From positions 113,819,000-113,882,999 of the forward strand of contig CM035433.1 in assembly GCA_020310875.1 (NCBI GenBank): a stretch of DNA of 64,000 bases. The letters are read 5' to 3'. The stretch is from Ceratopteris richardii. Its lineage: Eukaryota > Streptophyta > Polypodiopsida > Polypodiales > Pteridaceae. Positions 30,807 to 43,300 of this stretch are shown here, piece by piece (the first letter of the stretch is position 1; the number at the start of each line of letters is the position of its first letter). A program made the position numbers and the translations under genes. The notes below the pieces were generated by a model. That model was given only the letters and a program-made list of their open reading frames with translations, made no database searches and had not been told where the DNA came from.

Positions 30807-33769
30807 ATGAACCTTAGATCAGGACGACATCTAGTAAGAGATAGACAAAGCCTTAGGTCTTCAGAGGCTAGTGTCAATCATACTGCGAGGTCTTGGGCCC
30901 AGCAGTTGAGTCACCACTCGCATTACCCTAGCTCTGATACCAGTGAATCAGAGATGTCTCAAGGCATGGAGAGACCTACAGGAAGTTCAGGAGTGCCATA
31001 CTTGCACAGGGTAGAAGGCCCTTACAAAACGCAGTTGGAATACCTTAGGACCAACCGATTAGGTGCCAGCATCTATGAGGACGGCCTAGGAAGATCTGTG
31101 GTACAGATTAAGAATCCTGATCAATCCATTGGACTAGAGCGCCGAGCTGTCAAGTTCGAAAACGGAGCATACTTAGACAAGGAAGGAACTATATATGTAG
31201 TCACTAGTCACCCAGAGAGGACAGATGAATTCGGAAATGTGATCTCAGAAGCGGATTTAGGTGACTTGGAGCAAGGAAACATGGGTGTAGAACCTAGGAC
31301 CCCTCGAGGCAAATCGGTTCTCACTAGGATTATCACACCAGAGTGGATTCCCCAGGATAATAAGAGCATAGATTTGCTCCTCAATCGAGAAACTGACGAA
31401 GCCTTTTGGAGGTATAAATCTGATCAGCCAACTGATATAGGAACAATCATGATCTATGAGTTTAAGGATCCTAATAGCCCAGGCAGAGTGACCTACTTAG
31501 ATCACGCGTCGGAGAGGATCTTTGTGGTGACAGAAAATGATAGGCATGCTTACACTTGGAAAGGGGAAATTATTTTCCCCCAACCAAGATCGAATATGTC
31601 CTATGGTCACCCTGGTGCTGGAACATCCCAAGCTCATGGAATTCAAAGAGACACGAGTAGAGATAGGCCAGAAGTAAGCTTTGCCACCCCAGGGGGCAGA
31701 GAAAGAACGAGAATGGAAACGAATAGAGTAGAACCTGAGATGCTTAGAGCTCGCAGGAATCAAAGAAATGCGGATGAATTCCCTCTACCACAACCTAGAG
31801 AGCACACAAGGACCTTGAGACCGACTCAGCTAGTTAAGTCCATGAAGAACTACTTCGATGGCACTGGAGATCCATACGATCATGTGGCTGAGTTTAGACA
31901 AGTCCTGAGAGCTGAACAAGTGGAGGATCTATTAACGCAGTACAATGCCTTTGGTCTAACCCTTAGGAACACTGCCCTGACATGGTTTCAGCCACTAAAC
32001 AAGAGACAGTTCAGGAGCATAGACCAACTTCTAGAGGCATTCATTATTGAATTCTCTAAAAGTGGCATAAGACACAACACCTCCTCATTGATTCACAGCT
32101 TCAAGCAAACCCCTCAAGCAACTGTGAGACTTGCAGGAAGAAGATTTAGGCAATACTTGGAGAGATGCCCTGTCCCTGAGCTACCCACACCAGCTAAGCA
32201 AGTGGCTTTATTCTTGGATGGATTGCTAAGTACCAAATTAAGATCATATGTGTACTTGAAGGACCCTAGGACCATAGAAGAGTGTGTATGTGTATTGACA
32301 TAGAGGATAACCTAGGGGAGGAGTTAGAGCTTTCCAAGATATACAAAGATTCAGATAGTGCCTCTAGCCTCTCTTCCACGCAATCCACATCGATTGAGGA
32401 ACTTGCAGAGAAAGTTGCTCAGAAACTAGGTGTCTCTAGTAAACAAATCCCAAGGTTCGTCCCTGTAAAAAGATGCTATAATTTTGGAGGCGACCATATG
32501 GCAAATGTATGTCCCATTATGGCTCAACCCCAAGTAAATCCTAGTGGCCAATACTGCACCATAGAACGGAGATACACAAATAACACAGCGCAAGATTGCC
32601 CATACAACAAGCAAGCGGTTAGGCAACCCTACCCTCAGCCATACCCTCAGCAGGGAAGATACCAGAACCCGTACCCTCCACAGCCATATGGCAAGCCACA
32701 ACAACCTTATCAGCAACCATACCAAAACCAACAAAGACCTCAGTCTGTGTTAGCACAACAACCCCCTGCCCCAGCTAATGTGATCCCAGTACAATATGCA
32801 GCAGCAGAAGAAAACCTGAATAGAGCTATAGTCCCTGTAACACCACTGCTTTCTGAAAGTGACCCCAGTGACCATAGCTTTGATTCTACACATGTCGATA
32901 GTCCCCATGCTTACTACATGCAATCTCCTGAACATGGTGAGTCCTACTATAGTGAAGAGCCAAATGAACCTAGTTGGGAGTCAGATTACACAAGCGTCAT
33001 GTACGCAAACCCCAATCCTAGACCTCAACCTAGGCAGGTAAGACCCCCATTCCCTAGAGGACCATGCTACAGATGTCAGGGAGATCACCTCATTCGTGAT
33101 TGTCCCTTACCTCCACCTACACAACCCCAGTCAGTGACGATCCAGGGCTTTTGCCAAGAATGTGGAAAGGAGCATCTCTTACGAGACTGCCCTAAGAATC
33201 CTAATAATATGCCAAAAATCACTCCTATTAACATTATTGGGTTGGTGGTAGACTCCACAGGAAGTGTGACGTCCACCGCACCAGTACAGGTAGTGAATAG
33301 AGCTCAGGCATTGCAGCAGAACCAAGGGGTAAACCAGGATAAGAACCCAGAGGCCAGTGAAACCGAGAGCATGACAAAGAAAAGGACTAGAGCGTGGAAA
33401 GATAGTCGGGAAAGAATGAAAAGACAATGGGCTAAAAAGATGAGTGAACTTGAGGAAAGCATAAGAGAAACCAAAGCCAGGATAACTGAACTCACATCTC
33501 AAACTCCCTCTCACACTACCCCACCACCACCATTCCCATCGCCATCCGACCCGCCACCTTCCAACCCACCTCATACGATTCCACCACCCCCTAGAGTAGG
33601 ATCAGTATTAGCTGACCCCACTCCTGAAGATATAGACATGATGCTTAAAGCATATCAGGCCAGAATCCAAGAAGGGCCAAATGTCACGGATCATGACAAG
33701 TGCTACCCTAGAGCTGACCTAGAGATAGAAAGAACCAAGCTTTGCGCGAAAATGGTCGCATTGGCTTAG
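30807..33769 (+). pseudogene. gag: G4 Gag region
   Basis: Starts at MNLRSGRHLVRD, matching G1 and G3. The Gag capsid-like block is near 31830-32270 (YFDGTGDPYDHVAEFRQVL, ALTWFQPL, SSLIHSFKQTP, RQYLERCP). A Gln/Pro/Tyr-rich part follows, with Cys-His boxes CYRCQGDHLIRDC (33066 on) and CQECGKEHLLRDC, both CX2CX3HX4C, and a degenerate first box near 32470. A Pro-rich patch lies near 33515-33595. It is broken in this copy. Confidence 0.88.
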
Positions 33770-33772
33770 ACT

Positions 33773-35515
33773 ATGTTTGAAGCCAGTCGCCTTTTCAATT
33801 ACTCGGGCTCAGCCAAGACGCAATTACACTTGGATGGACTTCTAGAGAAGTTAGAGGGCATAATTGCAAGATCTGCCAAGGAAGAAAAAAATCAAGAAAG
33901 AGATAAAGCAAGCAAAAACATGACCCATCCCCCATCGAAAGCTTATGTTCCCAATTCCACTGAACCAGGCAACCCCCCCTCCCTAGAAAGAATAGAGAAT
34001 CTAATGGCACAATCACAAAAGGAACGCGCCCCTCAACACCATGACAAGGCTAGTGAAAGAGCAGGTCTTCCTACCCAGAAAGCCTATGTGCCTGAGGCCT
34101 ACGTGCCTAACTCTACGGAGCCAGACACCTCTTCTTCTATGAATCGGTTCACACCAGAATTCCTACGCGAGATTCAAGAAGACAAATGGGCTAAAGAAAG
34201 TGAAGTTCCTCCCCCCATTGAGCTGGTGGATGACACACACGATCAATTCCCACAGGACATCCCATCCATTTATGGAGAATAGGAGAGTGCCCAATCTCAA
34301 GAAAGGTTAGACTTCGAGTCTAATTCTTTACAAGAACTACCCCATTTCACAGGCCCATGGGAAGCAAAGTCCACCTGTATGAGAGCACCTACAGTCATGG
34401 TAAGAAACGAAGATTCAATCATACCTAGGAACACAGAGGTAGTAAAGAACACCAAAGTGCAGTGCAATCTCACTCTGGAAAAGCTGCTTAAGGTTAGACC
34501 AGAAGTGTGGAAACATGTAGCCAATCAAGTGCCCGAGATAGCAAAACCTCGTTCCCAGGTAGGATCACATAGAACAGTGCCAGAGATACCCTTGGATAAG
34601 ATAGGAGATATGTGTGAAGGTGAAGAAGGGAACACCTATCTTCCCATTACCTACCAGGAGTACACCACCAAGGCAATTTTGGACTCAGGTGCAGGAGTTG
34701 CAATTGCCACCACTTCCCTATGGAAGCGTTGGGGCAAGCCAGCACTCAGGCCAACGAGAATGAAATTGCAGATGGCCGATGGTCATATTGAGAGACCCTT
34801 AGGATTGCTAGAAGGAATAACTCTCACCACCTGTGGTGTCGAGTTTGAGCACACATTTGCCATATGTGACTTCAGCAAAAATCATGCGTATGAGATGATC
34901 TTGGGACGACCTTTTATGCGACAGTTGCAAGTGCTATAGGATTGGGGAACCAACTCCTTGTACCTACAGCACTTAGGTGTTACGACCAAAGTGAATCTCA
35001 AGGATTACTCTCATAGAGATGTACCTCCTATCCAATGGAACCCCATCCATAGAGCCAAAGATGATACGGAATCGGTGCATTCCATAGGGTCAGGATCCTC
35101 ATGGATGCATGAAGACACCCACTTATGGATGTGCAAAGTAGCAGTAGAAGAAGAGAAGAGAGAAAAAGCCAGAGAGGTAGGTGCAAAAGAAACCCATAGA
35201 TCAATCCAAGACCCAGCCTATGCACCTGTAGTCTTTCCTGATGAGGAATTTGAACCCCATGGCTGGGCAGAAATCCTAGCAACAATGGATGTAGCCATCA
35301 ATGAAGAACAATGGACACCCCACTGTGATGAGGATGGCTATGACATTTCAGTCTTCTCCATAGAGCCAATCATGGGAGAGGCTGTTCTAGAAGAATGCGA
35401 ACCAAGCCCTGATGCATTTGAGGATGCAAGTGACTCCGATCTAGAGTCGATCATTATGGACCCACCTTTTGCATCAGATGAAGAATACTTCCATGAAGTA
35501 GAATTTCAACCCTAG
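33773..35515 (+). pseudogene. G4 first aspartic protease region
   Basis: Repetitive Pro/Ser-rich and acidic stretches (two KAYVPNSTEP-type repeats at 33946-34125) precede the retropepsin-like domain near 34580-34940. That domain has AILDSGAG and MILGRPFMRQL, matching the G1 first protease nearly residue for residue. An acidic spacer with DEEFEPHGWAEILATMD follows, also shared with G1. Broken in this copy. Confidence 0.85.
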
Positions 35516-35557
35516 AGGCATGGAGAGCTTACAAATGAGGTAAGATTAGCCACACAT

Positions 35558-38500
35558 GTGACCCCGAAGGAAGAAGGAAAGAAACGAAAGAAGAGAGAAG
35601 TCTCACCAGAAGAGGAAGAATCTTTGTTTGAGGTCCCAGAAAATTTTAAGAAGTACGAGATAGATGACAGGAGGGTCATGATAAGAATGCCTAAACGAGA
35701 GGCACAATCAGGAGAGGCCTATGATAACAAAGAAACCACCAAGAAAATAGTAGTGGCCCTAGAAAAAGGAGAGGAGAGATGCACGTACATAGGCCATGAC
35801 CTAACAGAGGAAGAAGAGCATGCGTTAATAGCCTTGCTAAGAGAATACAGAGATGTATTCGCTTGGAGTTACAAGGATTTGAAAGGTGTTGACCCTGATA
35901 TATGCTCACACACTATCCCCATGACCTCAGATGCTAAACCCTCTAAGCAAAGCCCTATACATATAACGATAATTACGTTGCCAAGATTAAAGAGGAGATA
36001 GATAGACTGGTTGAAGCTGGATTTATCTATGAAATTGAGCACACCGAGTGGGTATCCCCCATCATAGTGGTGCCCAAGAAAAATGGAAAGCTGCGCGTAT
36101 GCATTAACTTGAAGAAGGTCAATGCAGCCACAATTCGAGATAACTATCCGCTTCCCATCACAGAACATCTCTTAGAAAGAGTAGCAGGCAAGGAAGTGTA
36201 CAGCTTCCTTGATGGATTTTCGGGCTACAATCAAGTAGCCATAGCTCCAGAAGATCAGCATAAAACAGCTTTTGCCACAGAGTGGGGTATATTTGCCTTT
36301 CGTGTAATGCCATTTGGGCTTACCAATGCACCAGCTACCTTCCAGAGACTAATATGCCATGTATTTAAGGAGTTCCTGAGGAAAAACTTAGAAGTCTATG
36401 TTGATGATCTTTGTGCTCATTCCAACATTAGACAAACTCATATTCCTGAACTCAGACAAATCTTTGACAAATGTAGAGAATATCAAGTCTGCCTGAACCC
36501 AGAAAAGTGCGTTCTTATGGTCAGGCAAGGCAAGATTCTAGGACACATAGTGTCAAAGAATGGCATATCTATTGACGAAGAGAAAGTGAGAGCTATAGCA
36601 GAGCTACCTAGGCCAAGGAATGTCAAGGAAGTACAAGCTTTCATGGGACATTGTGGTTACTACCGTCGGTTCATTCACATGTATGCTGTCATTGCAAAGC
36701 CCATGTACGGACTTCTGACGAACTTTGAGTGGACTGAGGAATGTGAGAATTCCTTCAATGAGCTTAAACGGCGATTATGTTCAGCACCAATCTTGACCAC
36801 ACCAGATTGGAATAAGCCATTCCATGTTCACGTGGATGCATCCAATTATGCCATTGGATGTGTGCTTGCACAACCTACTGGTGAAGGTAATATGGATCTT
36901 CCAATTGCCTATGCTAGTCGACAACTGAATGCAGCTGAACGAAATTATACCAAATTATACCACTACTGAGAGAGAAGGCTTAGGCATGGTATATGCAGTT
37001 AAAAAGTTTAGACATTATTTGCTTGCAAATAAGTTTAAATTTTTTACTGACCATCAGGCATTGCTATACCTCGTAAACAAGCCTTGCAATACAGGAAGAT
37101 TAGTAAGATGGTTTCTCTTGCTAATGGAATATGATTTTGAAGTTGTGGTAAGGAAAGGGAGGACTCATTTGAGAGTTGATCATCTTTCTAGGCTCACATC
37201 TGGAGAAGCCCCACAAGGAGTATCAGATGACCTTCCTGACGCTTACTTGTTTAATTTGGAAGTGGTGCCGCAGTGGCCAAGCCATTAGTGCCAGTATTGA
37301 CGTACGGGCCTAACCACCCAGTAATAGCCACACAGGATAGAGAGGTCGTAAAAGCCCAAAAGTATCACATCATGGCTGGAAGTATGTACAAGCACACAGA
37401 TCAAGGGATCTTGGCCTGTTGTGTAGAAGAGGACGAGTACACTAAATGGTTGCAATTAGCACATGTAGGTGCATTAGAGCAACACTACTCAAAACAACGA
37501 ACCCTACAGACACTAAGGAGACTCGGAGTGCATTGGCCAACTATGGAAGCTGATGTCCAAAAGTTGTGCAAGGAATGCCCAATCTGCTGCACTAAACCAC
37601 CTGTGGAACATGCCACTCTTTATCAAGTGTCCATAGTGCCAGATTGGAGTGAACCACTAGTATCCTTCCTGAGGACGAAAACATTCCCTCCAGACATGAC
37701 TCTGGCTAGAAAAAGGAGTTTAGAACAAGAAGCCCAGGATTACTCACTTATTGGTGATAATCTATACAAACGTGGTAAAGACGGTTACCTGAGACTATGT
37801 GTCCATGAGAGTGAGTATCTCAAGATCTTGGACACTGCTCACCAAGGTGTAGCAGGAGGACACTTTGGACCAGATCGGGTGATCAAGGCAATACTATTTG
37901 CGGGCTTCTGGTGGCCGACCCTTCACATGGATGCACATACCTATGTGAAACGTTGTGATGTCTGTCAGAGAACTCAATATCCTATACGTAAAGATGAGAT
38001 GCCACTGAAACCTATGATGGGTGGACGTGCATTCTCTAAGTGGGGAATAGACTTCGTAGGTCCTATTAATCCCCCAGCTAAGGGTTCCCATGCAGAATAT
38101 ATCATTGTTGCGACAGACTATCTAACAAAGTGGGTAGAGGTAAAAGCCACAACGAAGAACGATGCTCAAACAACAGCTAAGTTTCTATTTGAGAATGTAT
38201 TCACTAGATACGGGCTACCCATAGAGCTAGTTAGTGATAGAGGCACTCACTTCTTGAATGAAGTTATTGAAAAACTGCTCCAAACTGACGAAATTAGTGA
38301 ACAATAAACGCTCTGATTGGGACAAACAGCTACACCATGCTGTTTGGGCATACCGAGTTGCCTACAAAACGGTACTCCAAGCCACTCCCTTTCAAATGGT
38401 GTTTGGTCAAAATGCCGTGCTACCTTTGGACTTCTTAATACCTACATTGAAAGTAGCACAAGAGCACGAATGGACGGGTCATGAACTATCCTCTAGACTT

Positions 38501-38930
38501 TTTGACCTTGAACGATTAGGAGAAACAAGACTGAGGGCAGCTGCAGGGATATATGCAGCTAAGAAGAGACAGAAGGCATACTTTGATGCCCATGTGAAAG
38601 ATAAAGGTTTAAAGACAGGCGACTTAGTGTTAGTCTACACATTGAAGCAACATGCGAGGAAACTAGAGAAGAGAGGCTACGGACCCATGATCATTAACAG
38701 AATCTCAACAAGTGGAGCAGTGCAACTAGCCACATTAGAAGGCGATGTTCTCCCAAGTTATATCAGCGGCTGCAGAGTCAAGTTGTATCAGGAACCTCTC
38801 ACAGAGGAAATGCTAAGTCGACTCAATACTGCTAAGAAACGCAAAGAGGAAGAAAAGCGAATTCGAGAAGAAGCTCAAGCAGAAGCCCTAGAGTGCATAC
38901 GAAGAATGAAATTAAGAAGACAAGGTAGAG
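35558..38930 (+). pseudogene. pol: G4 RT, RNase H and integrase region
   Basis: The RT spans about 35990-36760 with YVDDLCAHS. RNase H is about 36800-37230 (HVDASNYAIG, DHQALLYLVNKP, DHLSRL). Two successive zinc modules lie at about 37360-37600 and 37735-37975. The integrase core has GIDFVGP and SDRGTHFL, and the C-terminal part (about 38560-38800) has KGLKTGDLVLVYTLKQHARK. It matches G1 and G3 throughout. Broken in this copy. Confidence 0.88.
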
Positions 38931-40132
38931 AGCACCCTAGGCAAGATGCATATGCAGATCAAGGATATAACGTGGCTATGTGTGAAGTTTCAGGTGTTAG
39001 CTCACATAGGATAATTGATCGACGTCCTTTCATAACCTTAGATATAGGACAAGGAAAGAGTGCAAGGACTGTAAGAGCCTTGATTGACTCAGGTGCAGCC
39101 ACTAGTGCTGTTAAATGGTCTTACTGTCAAGAGTTGCAATTAACTGTCAATCCTATGGAAGCATATCTCATAGGATTGGGAGGCGTGGAAACCCCTTGCA
39201 TGGGCGAGGTGGAACTTCCCCTCTATATTCATGATGAGGCAATGACAGTTAAAGTACTAGTGTGTCAAGCTGAGGACCTCACTGAGCCCCTTGTCTTGGG
39301 TCAAGACTGGATCTATGACCAAGCAGTCAACTTAAACCTAAGAAGTGGAATTCTTCAGGTATGGGTGAAAAAAACTAGAATTACAATTGAGTTAAATAAT
39401 GGAGCACTCAAGGAACTAGGAAAGGCACAGACTCCTGGTCCCTCCAGGGGTACACATGAAGTTGACCATGCTGTTCTTGTCCAAGGCTATGTGATACAGA
39501 AGAACGAAGATCTCAAAGAAGGAGTCAGAACCACAATGGAACTCACTTCTTTTCCAAAGGCCAGAAGGAGGCAGCAACTAAGGGAAGATCAATCACTGAA
39601 GACTCTCCAGGCGAGAGACCAAAAGAACGCGCGAAGCAGAACAACTCAGCCGATGAAACAAATGTGGGTGCGGAAAGACGAGCTGCCGACTGTAACTAAG
39701 TCGCAACAACGATCTCAACTTCCTATTAGTAATCAACAACTTGATGCTAATAAGAGGACTCCTAAAACCTCTGTTGAGAAAGTGAAATCCATTTGGGTAC
39801 CCAAGAAGTCGATGAAGGCTGACCCACAATCAAAACAAATTTGGGTGCCTAAGGCTTGCTTGCGGGCTCAACTAACCCCACACAATTCACATCATACACG
39901 ACAGGGTTCACTCGCTCAAGCAGCCGTCACCCACTCTTGTCTAATACACTCGAACACGCTGCCACCTAGAAGCACACACAGACTCACTCGTAAATGGGTC
40001 CCAATGACACAACAACTCCCAGCAGAATTACTCATGCTACCCTCCCGAATCTCCACAAAACCAAGACCAAAAGCCATCCATGGTGTTTGGCAACCTAAGA
40101 CTTGTAATAAACCCCCCGACCCCAATCTGTGA
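38931..40132 (+). CDS. G4 second aspartic protease and IWVPK tail
   Basis: The retropepsin-like domain is near 39010-39340, with ALIDSGAATSAVKW, a YLIGLGG block, CMGEVELPL, LVCQAEDL and VLGQDWIY. It corresponds to the post-integrase protease of G1 and G3, and differs from the pre-RT protease. The basic tail carries KQMWVRK (39658), KSIWVPKK (39787) and KQIWVPKAC (39835), the last two exactly 16 residues apart, then RKWVPM and GVWQPK before the stop. It is continuous with the integrase C-terminal part upstream, so it is probably the end of the polyprotein. Confidence 0.8.
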
Positions 40133-40361
40133 ATTCATCTCCACTTACTAACTGCATTAGTCAGACAGTGCATCTTTCCATCTAGCTCCTAGGACTATTC
40201 AGGCATTAACTACACACACTGTCATCGTGCACTCACTGACCACTGACTCATCATCTACCTCATGTTAATGTTGTAACGGGGACAACAATGGGTTTATTCT
40301 GTCCATTACAATGTTAACACCTGGTTCTATATTCTCACAGAACCAACAAGCAAGCAGGGCC
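40133..40361 (+). other. Spacer before the G4 third ORF, with a possible splice acceptor
   Basis: Between the polyprotein stop and the third ORF. CTATATTCTCACAG ends at 40340, a pyrimidine-rich run closed by CAG, 21 bp before the preferred ATG at 40362. Env-position ORFs of plant Gypsy elements are thought to be made from spliced RNA, so this may be the acceptor. No donor was identified. Confidence 0.35.
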
Positions 40362-43300
40362 ATGGCAGAAGTCGGAGGTGCCAGTTCTCACGCCGGATCC
40401 AGCGCACAGATTGTGGATATAGAAACACTCCTCCTCAAACCACATCTCACCGAAAGACCGCAAGAACTTCAAGCTGTGCATGTACTTCCAGTTCAGGATC
40501 CTCCCCAGGGGCACACCTCTCAAGTGGGTAAACACGCTCATTGGTTCAGTGATGTTGCAGGACCATTGGGTGATGGAACCTATTTTTGGGAAGCTGAATT
40601 GGAGTTTAATGGTAAATGGGGACGCTACCATTTTTTCACGCGTGAATTTGAGAGCTATCAGAATGCCGAAGTAATGCGTTCGGTCTGGACCAAAGCGGGC
40701 CTGGACAGTTATTTCAGGGCCCACTTACCAAAGCCGGATTTCTTACGTTGTTCTTATCTTATCAGTACCGTCACTCCTAGCAGGGCCAAGGGAGGCGACA
40801 GCACTTTTGTGTTACCCTCACTGTTGCCGGGCCACGAACTTAAAAGATTCAAACTGACCCTCAATCTGGTACGAGAAGCATTGGGCATGTATGGTATGCA
40901 CATTCCTACTGAAAAGGAAACAATGGTTCCAGGCAGAATGAAACATAAAGATCTCAATAAGCTGAAGGATATGGTAGCAATGACACCGACCATCGCCCTT
41001 CACCTACGGACCGTCATGCATCATTTTGCTTTTCCAGCCCAAGAAAGATTCACCATGCCCCCAAAGAAGATATGGTTTAGCTTGTATTTGGCAGAGACAG
41101 AAAGCCTCCCTATCAACGTACCACATTGGATCATAGATCAGATTCACCTAGCCCATCAACGGTGGAACAAGAAGCAGAAAAATGTGCTCCACGGATGTTG
41201 TGCTCTGACCAAGATAATCTATCGATGTCTAGCCTATGACGTGCCTATTCAGCGGGCACTCGTATGGTCCCGGGCCCAGGAATTCCAGAGAAGGCTATCA
41301 GCGGCAGGTCCCCCATCAAAGAAGATGAGAGGGGGAGTCCAATTACCCTGCGCTCAACCAAGGGGGGCCACCACTACACCAGAAATTACCCCTCCCCAGA
41401 CACGACGCATTAGACCATTCACCATTCGGCTACCAAGACCAAGTACAGAGGGACCCAATCTGGTGTTTCCACCCGTCCCATCGGACTTGGAATTTCCACA
41501 GGGCTTTACTCTCAATGATCTCACTGATGAAGAAGTGGCTAGATTAATCTACGACTCTAATCTCGAAACGGAAACAGAGCGAGCTCAGGAACCACAAACC
41601 CATACAACAACGTCAGCCCCCACCCGACCGCAAGTTGTAGAAGTCGACGTCGATGAACAAGAGACCGAACAAGAGGAAGAAGCCTACGAGGAACAAGAGT
41701 ATGATGAACTTTCAGAGTTAGCAAGTGCCCCCGCGTATTCGGCACAAATAAAAAGACTATATCGAACTATGCAGCTAGTTCAAGAACAGCATAAAATGTC
41801 ACTTGAAGCAGGCAAGAAACTCATGAACCAATTGCTGGCAGAGGAAGGTGTGGATGATATGTTCATCGAGTCCATCAACCTACATGCCGATGCAGTAGGA
41901 TTGGATGAGGCCATTCATGAGGCAATGGCCTACATTCACCGATTTGAGAAAGGAGTTCCCGCCCGTCCCATGAGGTCTGGGAAACAAATTCATATCAACG
42001 TATCAGCACCAGGAGATACAACGCAAGCAGACGAACATCAGGAAGCACCACTGTCACCACCCTCCCCACCTCTCACTACACAACTCACTCCACCACATGA
42101 CACTATCACCACCACGTCCACTACCACCACAATCGTCATGGGAATTCCACTCTCTCCGGGAATCCAATTCGGGGGAGTCACCATGCCCACTTTCACCACT
42201 CTCTTCACTAACGTCACATCCACCCCACCCACGATCCCCATCTACACGGTCACTCAAACATTTGACACTATGGAAACATCTCCTGCCACTGCACCGCTCC
42301 CTCCCCCCATGCCACCTCCATCTCCCATACCCCCTCCACCCACATCTCCACTTGCATCCACATCATTCACAACTCCCTTTCCCGCCCCCATTCCCCCTGC
42401 ATCTTCAACCCTCCCTGCATCTTCAACCCTCCCTGCATCATTTAATGTACATAGTATATTCCTAGCTTTAAATCAATGTGTCTATCAACTTCAGAATGAG
42501 TACAGAGCTCTGGACGGCCGGTATCAACAACTGACAACAAATCACCAGAACTTACAAAGGCAACTTACAAGTCTTGAAGAGGAAAATGCAAATGTGAATC
42601 AACGTTATACAACGCTTGAGCAGGCTCACCAAACACTACTAGAGGCACCCATACCATTGAAAGAATCAGGCGTCAAACAACTAGAAGCCTTGCTCGAAGT
42701 ATACCAGGCCGATAACCTACGAGTCAGACGTAACTTGGCGCTACTCAGGAAACATATGGCCACAGCACTTGAAGAGAACAAGAGACTGCAGAAACAAAAT
42801 GAAGAGAATCTGGAAGCGGCAATGGAAGGCTCTCCCCACGAGATAGATCCAGAACAGTTCAAAGCAGTTCCCTCGGAGACGATGAAAACCATTTTGGAAA
42901 GCTATGCAGATCTTCTGGAAGCCCATGATGACTTGGAAAGAGAACGTGATACACTACGGAGCAGACTTAAGGAACAGGAAGAACAACCGAAGAGTGTCCC
43001 ATCAACCTCTACCTCAGACGAGGTAAAGGCCTTAACTGAGCAGGTGGCAGAATTACAAAAGAGGTTACTGACATACGAGAGGCAGCCCTCTCCAGTAGTA
43101 GAACCAGAGCCAGAAGAGTTGGTCCCTATTGAGGTAGATGATTCGTACGAAGAACCGTATGTTCCTATGCGGATGCCAGGAGGGCAACGAACCTCAGAGG
43201 GACTCGACACCTTGGAAGTGGAAGCACCCGAGTGGCTTCAGACACTGGAAAAGACAGCGAACACCCACGAAGAACGGGTGGCCATTCAGATCCAATCACT

